Source of the DNA: JBHPGW01 sp042569785
Lineage (GTDB): Bacteria; Planctomycetota; Phycisphaerae; Sedimentisphaerales; Anaerobacaceae
Length of the DNA stretch: 14,489 bases
Assembly (NCBI GenBank): GCA_042569785.1
Contig: JBHPGW010000064.1
Location: forward strand, 1 to 14,489
Direction of reading: 5' to 3'
Below the pieces are notes generated by a model, which was not told the DNA's origin, searched no databases, and saw only the letters and a list, made by a program, of their open reading frames with translations. The position numbers and the translations under genes were made by a program. Positions 14,294-14,489 of the stretch are shown piece by piece (the first letter of the stretch is position 1; each line of letters opens with the position of its first letter).

Positions 14294-14489
14294 TGAAGCC
14301 AGCTAAACATAACTATACCATTCTCAAGCAAATATGCCAGCATATTCCAGCTCATCTTGTTCCAAAACTTGCCCGATCTTTCGGGATAAACAAAAAAGCT
14401 CGATCTTTTTCGCCTTGGTCGCATGCAAACCGCATTCGAGACCCAAATATGGCTCAAGCTCTTTTCTGGGATGTGCTGTCCCATATCCA
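14293..14489 (+). pseudogene. 5' part of an IS4-type transposase with an apparent internal in-frame deletion (cut by window end)
   Basis: The frame is open from the ATG to the window end (65 codons), with AGGAG six bases upstream. The first 44 residues ('ILKQICQHIPAHLVPKLAR' ... 'ARSFSPWSH') match the N-terminal domain of a transposase group annotated as IS4 family, as I remember it. After SPWSH these proteins normally continue with V-x-x-L-x-Y-A-Q-L and a 'LNDVCDAL' segment, and only later reach '(L)SHANRxRDPxMAEALFW'. Here SPWSH joins directly to ANRIRDPNMAQALFW at 14419-14424, so about 45 residues seem absent. The catalytic DDE region would lie beyond the window. Homology is confident; deletion is inferred from memory of the family. 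A distinct intact subfamily is the alternative. Confidence 0.65.

Noticed and set aside
14239..14484. Minus-strand open frame at the window end
   Set aside because: It overlaps the transposase start in the opposite direction; the plus-strand frame has the ribosome site and the recognisable protein sequence.

Overview
The window reads as an ordinary chromosomal stretch of an anaerobic or facultatively anaerobic Gram-negative bacterium. A Planctomycetota (Phycisphaerae / Sedimentisphaerales-like) origin is my best guess. It rests on the outer-membrane LptE-like tail next to ftsH, the rnfCDGEAB order, a radical SAM protein of the B12-binding/rSAM type without its usual fused partner, and the many short dispersed palindromic repeats. 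No rRNA, tRNA or marker gene is present to prove it.

Layout. Bases 1-4802 (+ strand) hold an envelope and quality-control cluster: the 3' end of a probable LptE-like gene (its frame carries a TAG near the window edge), ftsH, a dsbD-type thiol:disulfide interchange protein and nth (endonuclease III). The last three are closely packed. A 200-base gap (4803-5002) holds a perfect 12-bp hairpin nested in a 16-bp inverted repeat. A LOG-family nucleotide hydrolase gene (+) follows. It converges on a radical SAM gene (-), which appears to be transcribed leaderless. Divergent from that is apbE (+).

Bases 8660-14168 (- strand) are a complete Rnf operon in the order rnfC-D-G-E-A-B. Its product is a membrane complex coupling ferredoxin:NAD+ electron transfer to ion movement. 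ApbE, which ends 6 bases from rnfB in convergent orientation, is the family that attaches FMN covalently to RnfG and RnfD; target-type threonines are visible in both. rnfD-G-E-A are tightly coupled (overlaps of 8 and 11 bases, then a 14-base gap). The C-D and A-B junctions are instead filled with repeat elements, including a 160-bp element with 27-bp imperfect terminal inverted repeats. The window ends in the start of an IS4-type transposase (+), divergent from rnfC, which seems to have lost an internal segment in frame.

I see no CRISPR array, prophage or defence system, and no clearly new multi-gene system. The most notable points are: the nested repeat elements inside the rnf operon; an RnfB whose C-terminal ferredoxin domain keeps the ligands of exactly one of two clusters; the palindrome pair downstream of nth; and the internally deleted transposase.
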